Positions 23,989-34,594 of a stretch of DNA of 64,000 bases are shown piece after piece. The DNA is from Clonostachys chloroleuca (lineage: Eukaryota > Ascomycota > Sordariomycetes > Hypocreales > Bionectriaceae). Below the pieces are notes generated by a model. It was not told the DNA's origin. It ran no database searches and saw only the letters and a program-made list of their open reading frames with translations. How positions within the stretch are numbered: position 1 is the stretch's first letter; the number at the start of each line of letters is the position of its first letter. The translations under genes and the position numbers were made by a program. Where the stretch lies: assembly GCA_037952775.1 (NCBI GenBank), contig JBANAY010000001.1:62001-126000 (forward strand), written 5' to 3'.

Positions 23989-24820
23989 GGTGAATGGAAA
24001 TAAAAGCTTGGCTGGTGTTTTGATCTGGACTAAGCTGCAATTGAGTAAGTGGAACTCGCCGACCTGTTTGACCATAAAAGTCGAAACAAGATCGCCTTTG
24101 TTATACATGATCCATTGGTGCAGCTAAATTGCTTGACTCCAAGAGCGGAATCTGATGTCCATTTTGGTGGAGCACCGAGACGCGGCCATCAAGTTCCGAG
24201 CGCCTGTCCAGTTCGGACAAGTTGCGTTCTAAGTGATGACGCACTTGCTGTGGGGAAGAAACTAACGTCGACATTGGGGTCCGGATATCGATGTCCGGTT
24301 AATCAATTACGTAAGCATGGAATTGAGGTGGAGTGGTGGACACACTACTCGTCAATTTTTACTGTTTGACACTCGCTTGGCCCTTGGAAAAACCGACGGA
24401 TGAGATGATCAATGCATGCTTGAAGAGTATTCCATCTATCGCTTTCGCGTCCATTCGGGAGTGAGAGCTATGGTATTCAATAGCCCGATATCAGAACTCG
24501 TCAATAACGCACAGGAACACATTCGCTGCTGGAAACTCTTCTATAGTAAGTAGGTATGTAGGGTAGGGAGGGATCATGGCCTCTGTTTGAGTTGTCAGCG
24601 ACCCCGCCCCCGCAAAAAGCCACAAAGCACCGGACTCTAATCCGCTTGGGGACTAACCTTGGCAGCGCCCCCACTCATCCTGACTCGTGTCTGCTCTCCC
24701 TGTAGTCTGTAGTCCAACCAAAACTTGATCGTCTCCGGAATTTCTGTAGCTCGGCTTGTCACAGTTCCAACCTGGCAACTATCCGACACAGATTTGCGGC
24801 CAGCATCCGCGAGCGCAGCC
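23989..24820. promoter_or_regulatory. Bidirectional promoter of monooxygenase and Zn2Cys6 regulator
   Basis: About 830 bases with no gene. It contains TTCGGACAA at 24212, the near-palindrome CCGGATATCGATGTCCGG at 24281-24298 and CCGGAC at 24630. The palindrome pairs CCGG ends around ATCGAT and includes TGTCCGG. Confidence 0.5.
24281..24298. promoter_or_regulatory. CCGG-N10-CCGG near-palindrome
   Basis: The 18 bases CCGGATATCGATGTCCGG read almost the same on both strands, differing at one symmetric pair. Paired CGG elements of this kind fit binding by a Zn2Cys6 dimer such as the adjacent regulator, perhaps as autoregulation. Confidence 0.45.
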
Positions 24821-27282
24821 ATGCCGAGAGCAGTCAAGGCATCCAACAAGAGTCCGAAAGACTGTCGCTCCACGCAGAGGGGGAGTTCGACATGCAAGAC
24901 ATGCACACCGTGCCGGGCCAAGAAGATCAAGTGTGACGGGCGGCGGCCAAAATGCAGCGACTGCGAGACCACCGCACTTGACTGCGTCTATCCCAGGGAT
25001 GCTCGCAAGGAGCTGCGGCCTTCCAGGGCCCGGGTGCAGGTTCTGGAGGACACCATGGCTATGATGCTGGAGCACATGTCCTCCATGGGGGTAGTCTTAC
25101 CCGACTCGCCCGCCCTGAAGGGGGTTGGGGGCACGTCCGGAGCTGATTTACCAAGTCATAGCCCCCCCGGCAATGCATCGGTAGAAGGACAAGCATTACA
25201 TGCTCGGGATGGATCATTCACTGCCTCTCAAGCGGAAGATGCTAGCCCTCTCCACCAGGAGGAGGCTGCACCGCAGATGGGGATGGGGGTGGGGATGGAT
25301 GCTCTGTATAATCCAGGAGATGGGCCGGATGATGCCAACCCCGCCGGACATGAAGACAAGCACACCAGCCCAAAGGAAGGCCAGGTCACTGCTGGGGACG
25401 GTCGAGGCATGGAGCAGAGCCTGTCCCCGTGCGAGGCTCGCGTTGCTGGAGTGTTTCACGAGCAAGGGTTTCCTTCATCGGTGCATGGGCTGGCAGGCAT
25501 GATGAACCCGACGCTCAGGAAGTCCCACAAGGACAACATGTCCAAGCTGTCGAAACGTGGGCGAGGCGCCATCGAGGAGGCCAAGGCAAGGCTTGTGAGC
25601 AACGCTGTTCTCCAGAGGCAGCGCGAAATGCAAATATTTCGCCACCCACAAAACACGATGGACCTCGATGGCTGTGACCCCGAGCTGGCAAAGCATCTCA
25701 TCGACCTGCACTTTAACCGCCAGCACTATGCATACCTGCTCACCTATCGGCCGGCGATCATGGACAGCCTGTCTAGAGGGGGTGATCGTTGGGCTAACAA
25801 GCTACTGCTCAACGCCATCTATTACTCGAGCACGCTGTACAGCGACCGACTCTGCCTGCAGTCGGATCCTGCAGACAAACAGAGCGTAGGGAGCCGGTTT
25901 TACCGACGTTTCAAGCAGCTCCTCGTCGATGAGATTGACAAGCCGAGTATCCCGTCCGCCGTAGCTTTGTTGTTGACAAGCGCCACCCTGATATCTCAAG
26001 GCCACTCCAGCGCTGGCTGGAACTTGTCGGGCATGGCATATCGAATGGTGCTGGACCTTGGTTGCCACATGATGCTTGGGCCAGATTACCAAGACGCGGA
26101 TGATTCAAAGCGTGGAGCAAGGCTGGAGCAGGATCTGGAACGGGAGATCCGAAAGAGGCTATACTGGGGAGCCTACCTCACCGACGCAACACAGGCACTG
26201 TATCTTGGTCGGCCCTGCATGCTGGCATCGGTGGCTGCGCGTGTACCTCTCCAGCTCCTCGACACCTTTGAAGAGTTGGAGGAATGGTCTCCCTACGTCG
26301 ACCCTGTCTCTCCATCGCTGACGCAGCCGCGATATGATTCTCAGCCAGCGTATAGTATCTCGACCTTTTTGTGGCTTGCGAGGCTGCTGCATATATCGAC
26401 AAAGATTACCGAACTCTATGATATTCGCATACTGCAGCTCAGCAACGATTTGATCCTGGAGAAGCGGAGGAGCATAGAGGGAGACTTGAAGATGTGGGAC
26501 GAGTCACTGCCGGCCCATCTGAGATCGCCCCTCGAGCGATCACCGGTGCCCCCGCCTCATCAAATCACACCCCAGTAAGGCGCATCCCACTAACTGCAAA
26601 TCGCTAAGGCATGCTAACGAACTACAGCACGACATATCACGCATTGACCATTCTCATCCAGAGAGCTTTCCTCGAGGAAGGCCATTTGCGACGATGTACC
26701 GACTATGCCCAAAAGAAGCAAGCAGAGCAGACTTGCTTGGCGAGTGCCCTATCCATCCAGGCCCTGGTCCGCCTCTATCGAGATACCTTTAGCCTGCGCC
26801 GCGCCCCGTTTCTTTTATCATACGCAGTATACTCGGCGGCAACCGTGTTCCTCCACCACGAAGGAATTCAGCGGGGGCGGTTCACAGAGCAAATATCCTT
26901 TTTTTGGACGTGTCTAAACGAGCTGATGAGGGGATGTAACTTTGGCCTGAAGAAGCCCCTGGCCATCCTGCAAGAGATCGTGAATGAACTCAGGCTGAGC
27001 ACCATTGAGGGAGACTCGTCAGATCTGATGAAAAACCTTCAACCCAGTCTGGACGACAGCCTGCTCACCTGCTTCAACGAGCAGCACGGCCTCGTGGAGC
27101 CTTCGCCCCATACTTCGGGTGGATCCAGTATCTGCAACTTTGGGCTCGACAGCTTCTTTGGGCCGGACGTTAGTACCTGGGACTCTGCTTATGGGACTGT
27201 ACCAGCCGACACAGTCGGATTTTTCGATGAGCGGGAGGATTTCACCTCTCAGGATACACTTTATGGGTTGTTTGCTCCTTAA
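24821..27282 (+). CDS. Zn2Cys6 transcription factor with Fungal_trans domain
   Basis: Two exons (24821-26574 and 26628-27282), with a GCTAAC branch site in the intron, give 802 aa. The DNA-binding domain is complete: CTPCRAKKIKCD, then PKCSDCETTALDC, spacing C-x2-C-x6-C-x6-C-x2-C-x6-C at residues about 29-56, followed by basic sequence and a short coiled-coil-like segment (RARVQVLEDTMAMML). A long disordered, Pro- and Met-rich linker leads to the Fungal_trans region: LIDLHFNRQHYAYLL, RFYRRFKQLL, then GMAYRMVLDLGCH and RKRLYWGAYLTDATQALYLGRPC. The start is ATG 24821, since the frame upstream of it is not conserved in character. It is central in the cluster and divergent from the monooxygenase, so it is the likely pathway-specific activator. 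Confidence 0.92.
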
Positions 27283-27358
27283 TTCACTTTTGGATCCCGA
27301 GGTTTCAGATTGGTTACTGTAGACTACTAGATTAACACTGCCAAACCGACTGCATCAT

Positions 27359-27991
27359 CTATTCCTTGACTTTCCAGACCCTCCTGATATTAGGCTTAGC
27401 CGCATTGCTCCTGATCCTCAGCGTCCATTCCGTCGTTACCCCGGCCTGCCACTCCGGCCCCCCAAGCCCGTTCTCAGCATCATAGAAATTGATACCGTAG
27501 AAGTTGGCAGTCTCAACCGAGCCATACGACTGCACCAGGCGGTACCTCCTCGCCGAGTTCCACCCTGGGACGGCGCTGAGCTTCAGCCCGTGCTCCTGGT
27601 CGTACCAGTCATGATAGTCCTGCTCCTTGTCCTCCCGCGGTGTCGAGCCATTGACCACGACGACTGAATTTGCAGCCGGGGGAGAATTGAGGTTGTTGGG
27701 AACCGATCCGCTGGTCAGGTCGTTGCTCTCCCGGCCGTTGATGAACGACAGGACGACCCAGGCGACTGAACCCTGGCTTGCTTCGGCGTCTTTTTCAAAG
27801 TATGACGCACTCGAGACGATGGGGCTGATATCGCTGAGGAAGTATAAGGTATTGAGCTGCGGTGTCTTGCCGTCGCCTGCCTTGAGCTGCACCACGGAAG
27901 TAACATTGGGCACTGGGGCTAATGGTGATTGCGCACTGCCGTTGGCCTCGGCGGGCTGGGCGAGGCGCATGAGGATACCAGGGGAAGCCAT
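27359..27991 (-). CDS. EthD-like dimeric alpha+beta barrel protein
   Basis: Single exon, 210 aa from ATG 27991. The C-terminal half carries an EthD-type ferredoxin fold signature: DYHDWYDQEHGLKLSAVPGW followed by RRYRLVQSYG. The N-terminal half looks like a second, divergent copy of the same fold, so the chain may form an internal dimer. EthD-like proteins in fungal clusters act as decarboxylases, cyclases or oxygenases on aromatic intermediates. No signal peptide. The neighbours are the regulator (convergent) and the cyclase-family hydrolase (divergent). Confidence 0.7.
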   Translation of the reverse strand: MASPGILMRLAQPAEANGSAQSPLAPVPNVTSVVQLKAGDGKTPQLNTLYFLSDISPIVSSASYFEKDAEASQGSVAWVVLSFINGRESNDLTSGSVPNNLNSPPAANSVVVVNGSTPREDKEQDYHDWYDQEHGLKLSAVPGWNSARRYRLVQSYGSVETANFYGINFYDAENGLGGPEWQAGVTTEWTLRIRSNAAKPNIRRVWKVKE

Positions 27992-28392
27992 TTGAATTGG
28001 ATTGATCACGTTCAGCTCTTGTCCAGATTGTCGATTGTGTTCGAAAAGAAGAGCAATCACATAGTACTGATATATTTATCGCCCCTCATTGCCCCACGGG
28101 GTAGCCTCAAGACATCAACCCTCCATGCGCATATTAGGATAGTCACTGATCAATGTCCGTACTCACCCCACGCTGGTCCTTACCAGTACTACACACGACA
28201 CAGAACGTATCCACCATGCTGCATCTGATTCCTGTGGGGAGATCCATCAACGGATATCATTGTCCGAATCTCGACAGCACAACCACCTGCTATAACATCT
28301 CAGCTCACAGCATGGCCAATGGGAGAGAAATACTGGCGAGATTGCTGGGGACTGCAAAAGGTTGTGCCATAGTCCACCATCTCATTACCACA
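27992..28392. promoter_or_regulatory. Bidirectional promoter of EthD-like and cyclase-like genes
   Basis: About 400 bases with TGTCCG (reverse of CGGACA) at 28154 and 28261. No gene seen. Confidence 0.45.
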
Positions 28393-29582
28393 ATGCCTCC
28401 CAAGCTGAACCTCATCCCTCCACTGAGCCAACTGCCTCTAAATGAGGGTGACCCCCCTCACTCCGCATGGGGCCTTTGGGAAGGACACGACAGCTCTCTC
28501 GGTTCGCTCAACTATCTAACTGACGAGCTCGTGCTCAAGACTCTCCGTGAGGAAGTACGGACGGGTGTGAGGATCGGCTTAGAGTAGGTACTGTTTGATC
28601 CACGATCGCAGACAAGTACTGAGCGTGTGAACGACAGCCTACCGCTGGATTTCTTCAACCCGCCCCTACTTGGGCGGGCAGGGTTCGAGCAAAAGGTCAT
28701 CGACAAGGCTCCTTTAGTCGTCAACGACGACATCGTAAGCCCGTCCCATCCAGCCGGCTCGCCGCTTTGCTAACGCGACTGTAGATTACCTTCAACACCC
28801 AAGGCAGCTCCCAGTGGGACAGTCTGCGTCATTTCGCATACCAAAAGGATCAGAAGTTCTACAACGGGTGAGTCACATGAAAATCGGCGAGAAGAAGGTC
28901 GTTTAGCTGAACCCTCCCAGGGCGACACAGCAAGACATCCACGCCGCCCCAAGAACATCGGTCAATGACCTCCAAGGATGGACTGCGAAGGGGTTGGCGG
29001 GCCGTGGTGTGCTCATTGACTATGCTGCCTACGCGGCGCGGGAGAAGATTGCCATCGACCACTTCTCCCCGCACGGAATTACCGTCGATGTTGTAAAGGC
29101 CATTGCCGACGAGTCTAAGATTGAGTTCCAATCTGGAGACGTACTTTTCCTTCGCACGGGGTACGTTGATGCGTACAGACAGCTTTCAAAGGACCGCCGT
29201 ATCGAAGTGGCCGGCGTGAGGGAATGGTGTGGCCTCGCTCAGAGTCGCGAGACGACCGAGTGGCTGTGGGAGCGCCAATTTGCCGCCGTGGCCTGCGACG
29301 CTCCTGGATTCGAGGTTCGACGTGAGTTGAATATAGCCCTCTGCTATCGTAGTCGAAACCGCCCAGTAGCTAACCTGTCTAACAGCCCCGAACAATAAAG
29401 TATGGCATTTGCACCCGATCTTGCTGGCTGGATGGGGTACGCCGATAGGTGAGCTCTTCGCCTTGGATGCTCTGGCGGATGCGTGTAGGGCCCAGGGGAA
29501 GTTCTCCTTCTTCTTCACTTCGGCACCGCTCAATTATTCTGGTGCGGTTGCATCGCCTCCTAATGCAGTCGCGATTCTATAG
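28393..29582 (+). CDS. Cyclase-family (PF04199-type) metal-dependent hydrolase
   Basis: Five exons (28393-28583, 28638-28734, 28785-28867, 28921-29321, 29386-29582), all GT-AG and in frame, give 322 aa. The fungal form of the metal-site motif is QWDSLRHFAYQ (HxGTHxDxPxH-like). Downstream are GRGVLIDYA, SGDVLFLRTGYVDAY and VACDAPGFEV, all typical. The tail is WHLHPILLAGWG to FFFTSAPLNYSGAVASP. Relatives are kynurenine formamidase and lactone- or amide-opening hydrolases using a divalent metal. In this setting, opening the ester or lactone made by the Baeyer-Villiger enzyme is the obvious but unproven role. Confidence 0.88.
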
Positions 29583-29836
29583 CGCGTGGGTAGCCCGGCA
29601 GGCGGGATTATAGTTAAGGTACTCTTATTTGGTTATCAGGAGTGTTATATGTACTATATCAAATTGAATAACTTCTGCATTGTTATTATCATATTAAACT
29701 AACCCTCTTATCAGCTGAGTATCACTCAGATTATAACTCTAGTAAGTAAGCATCTTTACAAGAGATCAGCATCTTATATATAGTTCAGCTGTTAGATAGT
29801 CCTTTGACGATTGAGCGAATCATAACCTAAATATTG
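29583..29836. other. Convergent 3' region, A/T-rich
   Basis: No gene seen; moderately A/T-rich between the cyclase-like and ABM-like genes. Confidence 0.4.
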
Positions 29837-30304
29837 TCATCTTCCTATAAAGCCAATGCCACTTTCAATCCATGTTGTTCTCCGCTGGCTTTTGCACAAA
29901 CCCGTAATCTGCTGCCAAACACACGAGTTAGGAGCAGACTCAAACGTCTCGGCAGCTCCCTTGTCATCAAAGACGCTGAATACGAGCACAGATCCCTCAT
30001 CTCCCTCTTCGCGGCCTAAGGGCCAGAAAGTCAGCACCGCAGGGGTATCTATTGCTCGGTCTGCGAGGCTTGTTAGAGCTGCTTTAACGACCCCGCGACA
30101 ATCGGCATCAAACTCTAGCTCGTGCACCACGGCATATCGGATTCTGCCTTGTGCTCTCACTGTCAAATCCAAGCCACCCTCACGGCTCGCATAGCCGATG
30201 CCCATAGGCCCCCAAAACCGGAGATCACTCGGCCTCGATAGAAGACTTTCGCCAGCGACAGCTGCGCGGAACGCCTTGTACTCGTCGCTTGCTCTATGAT
30301 CCAC
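29837..30304 (-). CDS. ABM-like dimeric alpha+beta barrel protein, 5' end unresolved
   Basis: A 155-aa frame ends at 29837. The visible parts WVDHRASDEYKAFRA, VVHELEF, AVLTFWPLG and the C-terminal FESAPNSCVWQQITGL fit small proteins of the antibiotic-biosynthesis-monooxygenase/EthD fold, which often sit in fungal metabolite clusters. The frame has no convincing start: a possible acceptor (ATACAG near 30333) suggests at least one upstream exon at about 30340-30460 that I could not assemble. It is divergent from the CMD-like gene and part of the same cluster. Fold moderately sure, function unknown. Confidence 0.5.
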   Translation of the reverse strand: MDHRASDEYKAFRAAVAGESLLSRPSDLRFWGPMGIGYASREGGLDLTVRAQGRIRYAVVHELEFDADCRGVVKAALTSLADRAIDTPAVLTFWPLGREEGDEGSVLVFSVFDDKGAAETFESAPNSCVWQQITGLCKSQRRTTWIESGIGFIGR

Positions 30305-30948
30305 CCAATTCGCTTGGGGTGTTCTGTATCTTAAACGATTTCAGCGACTGGAAAAAGGGATTGCAATTTATCCTGGCCCATCTCTCTTCAACAAAGGTCA
30401 AGTACAAAGGGCTTACATCTCCAGTCCCCTCAGCCAATGATGCGGCACAACATTGTTATCGCCGGCGCTGCGGAACCATGCATAGCCCAGACAGTCTACC
30501 TCGGTGCGTTGCGTAATAGGTGCGATTTTGGCTATATGCTCTAGAAACTTCGGCCTCCGTCAGTCGCTGGGAGCATTTGCCAGCCGCTGTCATGACTCAC
30601 CCGGTCGCGTTTCTCGAGTGACGCGCAATTGCTCATTGGGGAAAGGATATACATAATGGGGAATCAAATGTTCTAGATAAGAATCTCGAAAATTGCAATA
30701 GATGATGAAGTTCTCGCGGATTAGGCCTTGCTTGCTATTGATGACGGAGTTAAAAGGTGTTACTACTGCACAATGTGGTGGATTGTGTTTGCCGGACTAC
30801 GACATGTGCCGGACATTGATTCCCGGCGGCATCCGTCGGCTCGGCACCGCGCTCGGAGGTCTTGCCGACCGTATTACACCCATTAATCGCCATTGCGTCC
30901 AGTCAGACTTGGCACCAATCGCTTCCTACTCTCTTTGCCTCTTCAGAA
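30305..30948. promoter_or_regulatory. Bidirectional promoter with CCGGAC and CCGGACA sites
   Basis: Contains CCGGAC at 30792 and CCGGACA at 30809, 17 bases apart in the same orientation, followed by CGGCGG at 30834. The CMD-like ATG is about 135 bases downstream. The left part may include an unassigned first exon of the ABM-like gene. Confidence 0.5.
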
Positions 30949-31717
30949 ATGTCGGCAATAACACCAAACCTCCCCGATACTTTTTGGGATAGTCTGGCTA
31001 CCAAGGAAGATGACGAAGCCAAGATCCGCTGGTACATGTGCGTTATCATCAACCTGTCCTCCTTGAACTATCCCGACGTCATTCCCCAGGTCTACAAGCA
31101 CCTGAAAGACCACCTCTTGCATGACATGACCGAGGCTCAGCGATTCAATGCCGTACAGATGATTAGAGAAGGTCTGATCAAATCGACTGGCATAGCCGGC
31201 GCAGCCAGAACAGGCAACGCAATGCGGACACTGTCTCAATGCGTGCCAGAGGAGTACCGAGAGAAGAGCTCGGGGCGGGCTAATGAGACGCACGAGTTCG
31301 CAGTAGAACGCGGCCGCCAGTTCTGGACAAACATATACGCGAGAAACCCAGCATTCGACCCCGAGGCGTCCGTCAGGGCTAGCCCGGACTATGCCTTTGT
31401 CGTAAGAGGTATGTAGAGAAATCCATGCTATACATCTAGAAAGCTGGCTGAATGGCCCCATAGATGTTCTATACGCGAGAGTCTTTTCATACGACGGCGT
31501 AATCGACCCCTTGACTACGGGACTAGCAATGGTCTCGGCGCTGTATGGCATGGACTGTCCGAACCAGCTTCAGCATCATATGAAGGGATTCCTGTTCAAT
31601 GGAGGCACGCGGGATGAGTTATTTGCACTGCGTGATTTGTGTCTTGGGATCGCTAAAATCCTAGGCGTTCAGTCGAGATACGGAGAGTCCCATATTCCCT
31701 CGGTTGGGATTATTTAA
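30949..31717 (+). CDS. Carboxymuconolactone decarboxylase-like (AhpD-fold) protein
   Basis: Two exons (30949-31408, 31464-31717) give 237 aa. The helical AhpD/CMD pattern is visible: IINLSSLNYPDVIPQVYKHL, TEAQRFNAVQMIREGLIKSTGIAGAARTGNA, then after the intron VLYARVFSYDGVIDPLTTGLAMVSALYGM and QLQHHMKGFLFNGGTRDEL. There is no CxxC peroxidase pair, so decarboxylase- or isomerase-like chemistry is more likely than AhpD redox. No signal peptide. It closes the cluster on the right; its promoter shares the CGGACA motif. Confidence 0.78.
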
Positions 31718-33234
31718 CCTTTACCGTAGCAATAAGGCAGATAATAACAATATTGGGAGAATTCTTATTAATCTTTCATCGGAAATATCTCTTAAATTTT
31801 GTTAGAGACAAGCTGCGTAGACTGAACACACAGAAAGTCCCTGCAGAAGCCCACGGCTTAACGCCATCTCCAACATTGAAAATTTTTGCAATGGGAGTGA
31901 TGTGAGATTCGTCGAAACCAGATACAGCGCATTGGGCTGGCCATTCATGGGGACGTCGATAGCTGGGATCTTGGCCTTATTAATGCCCGGGAATCAATCA
32001 CGTAAATCGGCGAAGAGCAGCTCTGTTTCCTTCTCCGTGTCGAAGTGGTTTGTTGACGGAACAGGGACAGAGGCACCACAATACAGGTGCCACTTTTTTG
32101 GAGCACGCCGTAACCCAGGGGCACCGAAGTTTCCCACGTAAACCATGCGGCGAGTCTTTCTTATCGTGGCGAGGAATGGAAGTGAGACGAGAAGTTTCTC
32201 AATCGCGAAGTGCACGGTAATAATAGCCGCGAGGTCATTCCAGTTGTATCCTGTCGGCGTAGCCCTCAGGAAATCTGTTGGGGCCAGCGAGCTGAACAGT
32301 TCCGAGAGGACCGACGTTGCTTATTGTAACTTTCGAGAAGACCTGGATCTCTGAGCCGTCCTTTCAGCGGACCAAAGTGCCGGTCACTAGTCCGCCAGGT
32401 CTGAAGATGAGCTTCGAGACTGTGGAATTGAGTCAGGCTTGACCAACCCCCAAGCAAGCATGATATATATTTAAAACTAGTGCTGACTGCTTGCCCTGGC
32501 CATCGCGTGATCGATTTCCTTGGTAGGCTGTAGCAGATTAATCTGGACCAGGGGAAGAAATAAAGACATGAGACTGCCGACAAACGCTTGAGGGCTTTAG
32601 GTGGACTTTACAAATAAATCAATAAACCGGCAGAAATAAGAAAAAAACTTAACTTAGGTTCAGCAATGGGCTTCGGTAGTTGAATTCACGGGAGAGACTA
32701 ACCGCAGAAGTAAGCGCTGCTATATAGATACCCAAGTAACTATATATGAGCATGCTCGGAATTAATACCTACGACTGCAGATTCAGCTGAAATTGTAATT
32801 GATATCTTTACTGATCTCTCGACAATGCTTACGGCTATTCCTTTTCATTATGACTGATGTTTCGGTAATGCTTATGGCTGTTTGTTTTCATCATTACGAG
32901 GCAGGGCTTCCTGTGCTTATCAAGCAAACACGGTCGGGTTAGCAAGGGTATTTTTTCAGCTAGAGAGTAAGCTGACCAAACACAGGCTGTTGTAAACAAC
33001 AAACTCGTGCTTAACAAATAAGTATTTAAAGGCCGCTATCAGGAGGCATATTGAAGAGTCAACACTCAAAGATAGAAAACTCATCAATTGTTTATCAGCT
33101 TTGTTCTGTTATTCCTTTTATCAACAAACAACTACATCTCACAAGTTACCAGTCAGCTGGAATTAGCTTTCAGTTCAGCATCACTCGCCTAACCTATTGT
33201 AACTATCTCTTTCAGAACTATACATTCCACCACA
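31718..33234. other. Long intergenic stretch, no gene supported
   Basis: Minus-strand frames around 32350-31840 (including a run ending FADLRD and a possible continuation FPGINKAKIPAIDV across one stop) look more protein-like than chance. I cannot name a family, so I list them only as a possible remnant. 33020-33234 is the promoter of the small secreted protein, with TATTTAAAGG at 33022. Confidence 0.35.
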
Positions 33235-33543
33235 ATGCGATTCTCAATCGTTGTATTCGCTACATTTCTTGGATCTGCCATCGCTGGTTCATCCTGTGAC
33301 CTTCAAAGGCGAGATTTGGAGAGGCGAGAATTTGGGGAGCTTCTTGAGAGGGCACTGGATCAGGACACTGGCTTTCTTACCCTCCGGGAGCGGGACGCCC
33401 TGAAGAAGGTTAAAGCCGCTGTTGTAAAACCCTTGAGAGCGGCCAAGGTATTGAAAGGCCCGAAGGACGGGAAAGGCAACAGAATCGAGAAACCGAGGAA
33501 GATGACAAAGGATGAAAGGAAGAAGTTTGATATAGGGGCTTGA
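33235..33543 (+). CDS. Small secreted basic protein, candidate effector
   Basis: Intronless 102 aa from ATG 33235. A signal peptide is clear (MRFSIVVFATFLGSAIAG, cleavage likely after AIA or AGS). The mature part is short, has a single Cys, begins with paired-basic sites (QRRDLERRE) that could be processed by a Kex2-type protease, and is Lys/Arg-rich in its second half (KPRKMTKDERKK). No domain recognised. A TATA-like TATTTAAAGG lies about 210 bases upstream. Size, secretion and lack of homology fit a fungal effector or secreted peptide precursor; that is inference. Confidence 0.6.
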   Translation: MRFSIVVFATFLGSAIAGSSCDLQRRDLERREFGELLERALDQDTGFLTLRERDALKKVKAAVVKPLRAAKVLKGPKDGKGNRIEKPRKMTKDERKKFDIGA

Positions 33544-33964
33544 TTAATCAGGAGTGATTATTGCCTTGAACCATCCAATAGGGCATTCGGGTCCGGGCGT
33601 TTAAACGCTAGCCACGAGTCCGAATCCACGGCGTCTGGGCCCGTAGTATCCGGGATGTAAATAGTTAAGCAAGACACTGGCTCGTTATTTACATATGACA
33701 TAGAAAAGGAACATTATGTACTCAGTAGGATAAATATTAAAGGGTTATAAGTTCGATCAAAATCGTCAAGGAGAAGAATCATTCAACCAGTCTGACTATG
33801 CTCTATCTATAGAGTGTTCCCTTCACCCTGCCGAGGCCATTTTACTTCATCGGTTTGCCATCTCCTCCTTTCAAAATTGGGCACGCTGAAAATCTCTTCG
33901 GACAGTTGCTACACAATCTCCTTGCCTTGTACTTCTTTTTTCTCTGCTTTTCTTCCCTGTGTAA
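33544..33964. other. Intergenic, no gene seen
   Basis: Short repeated CGGGT/GGGCCC-like bits near 33590-33650 but nothing I can assign. Confidence 0.35.
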
Positions 33965-34594
33965 TAGAAGACCTATTGGGAAAAGTGGCCAGCTGGTTGT
34001 ACAGCCGTCTACACCCTCCGCAAACAAAAGTGCGACGTGATACTCTTTGAGCGTAGCGATCGGATTGGAGGGCGCACCAGTCAGATCCTCAAGCAGGACT
34101 TCAATCATGGTACCGGCGCGCTATTCCTTATGAGAGGCAACTATCCCCGCACCAATGCGATCCTGAAAGAGCTTGGCCACTACGACAACTTGGTACCCTG
34201 GAAGGCCATCACGCATGTCGTGGATTGGAACTGCTAGTGACACATCGCGCGTTTCGACAAAGTCACTAGCTTCATCATGATGCCTGAATTAAGTCTAATC
34301 AATCGACTTGAGTTAGCAATTGGCGTCATGAGGCAGCTGCTCTTACCAGGTCCCAAGTTACTTTTTGACGGTGCTGAGCTCGCCTTATACGGTCGTGGTG
34401 AAACATTGGACATATGGTCAGACCGTGAGCTCGGGAAGAAAGTTACCAATTACTTGACTCTGCCTTACATGGGCTTTCTGTATGCGGTACCTTTGGAGTG
34501 GCAGTCAACCCCGTTGTTTCAGGGTCTTGTCCAGCAATTTTACAAGTTCTCTATACAGGTGCCGCCTGAGGGCTCGCCGTCTCGGTGAAGGACA
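33965..34594 (+). pseudogene. Flavin amine oxidase pseudogene, 5' part, cut by a transposon
   Basis: FAD-binding N terminus of the amine oxidase family: AGCTAVYTLRKQKCDVILFE then RSDRIGGRTSQ. The preceding glycine motif is in another frame (IGKSG), so the dinucleotide fold is already shifted. Stops follow VVDWNC at 34235; the frame resumes with FDKVTSFIMMPELS through YMGFLYAVPLEW and stops again at 34586. At 34595 the sequence enters a Tc1-like element. The probable continuation is at 35986. Confidence 0.65.
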
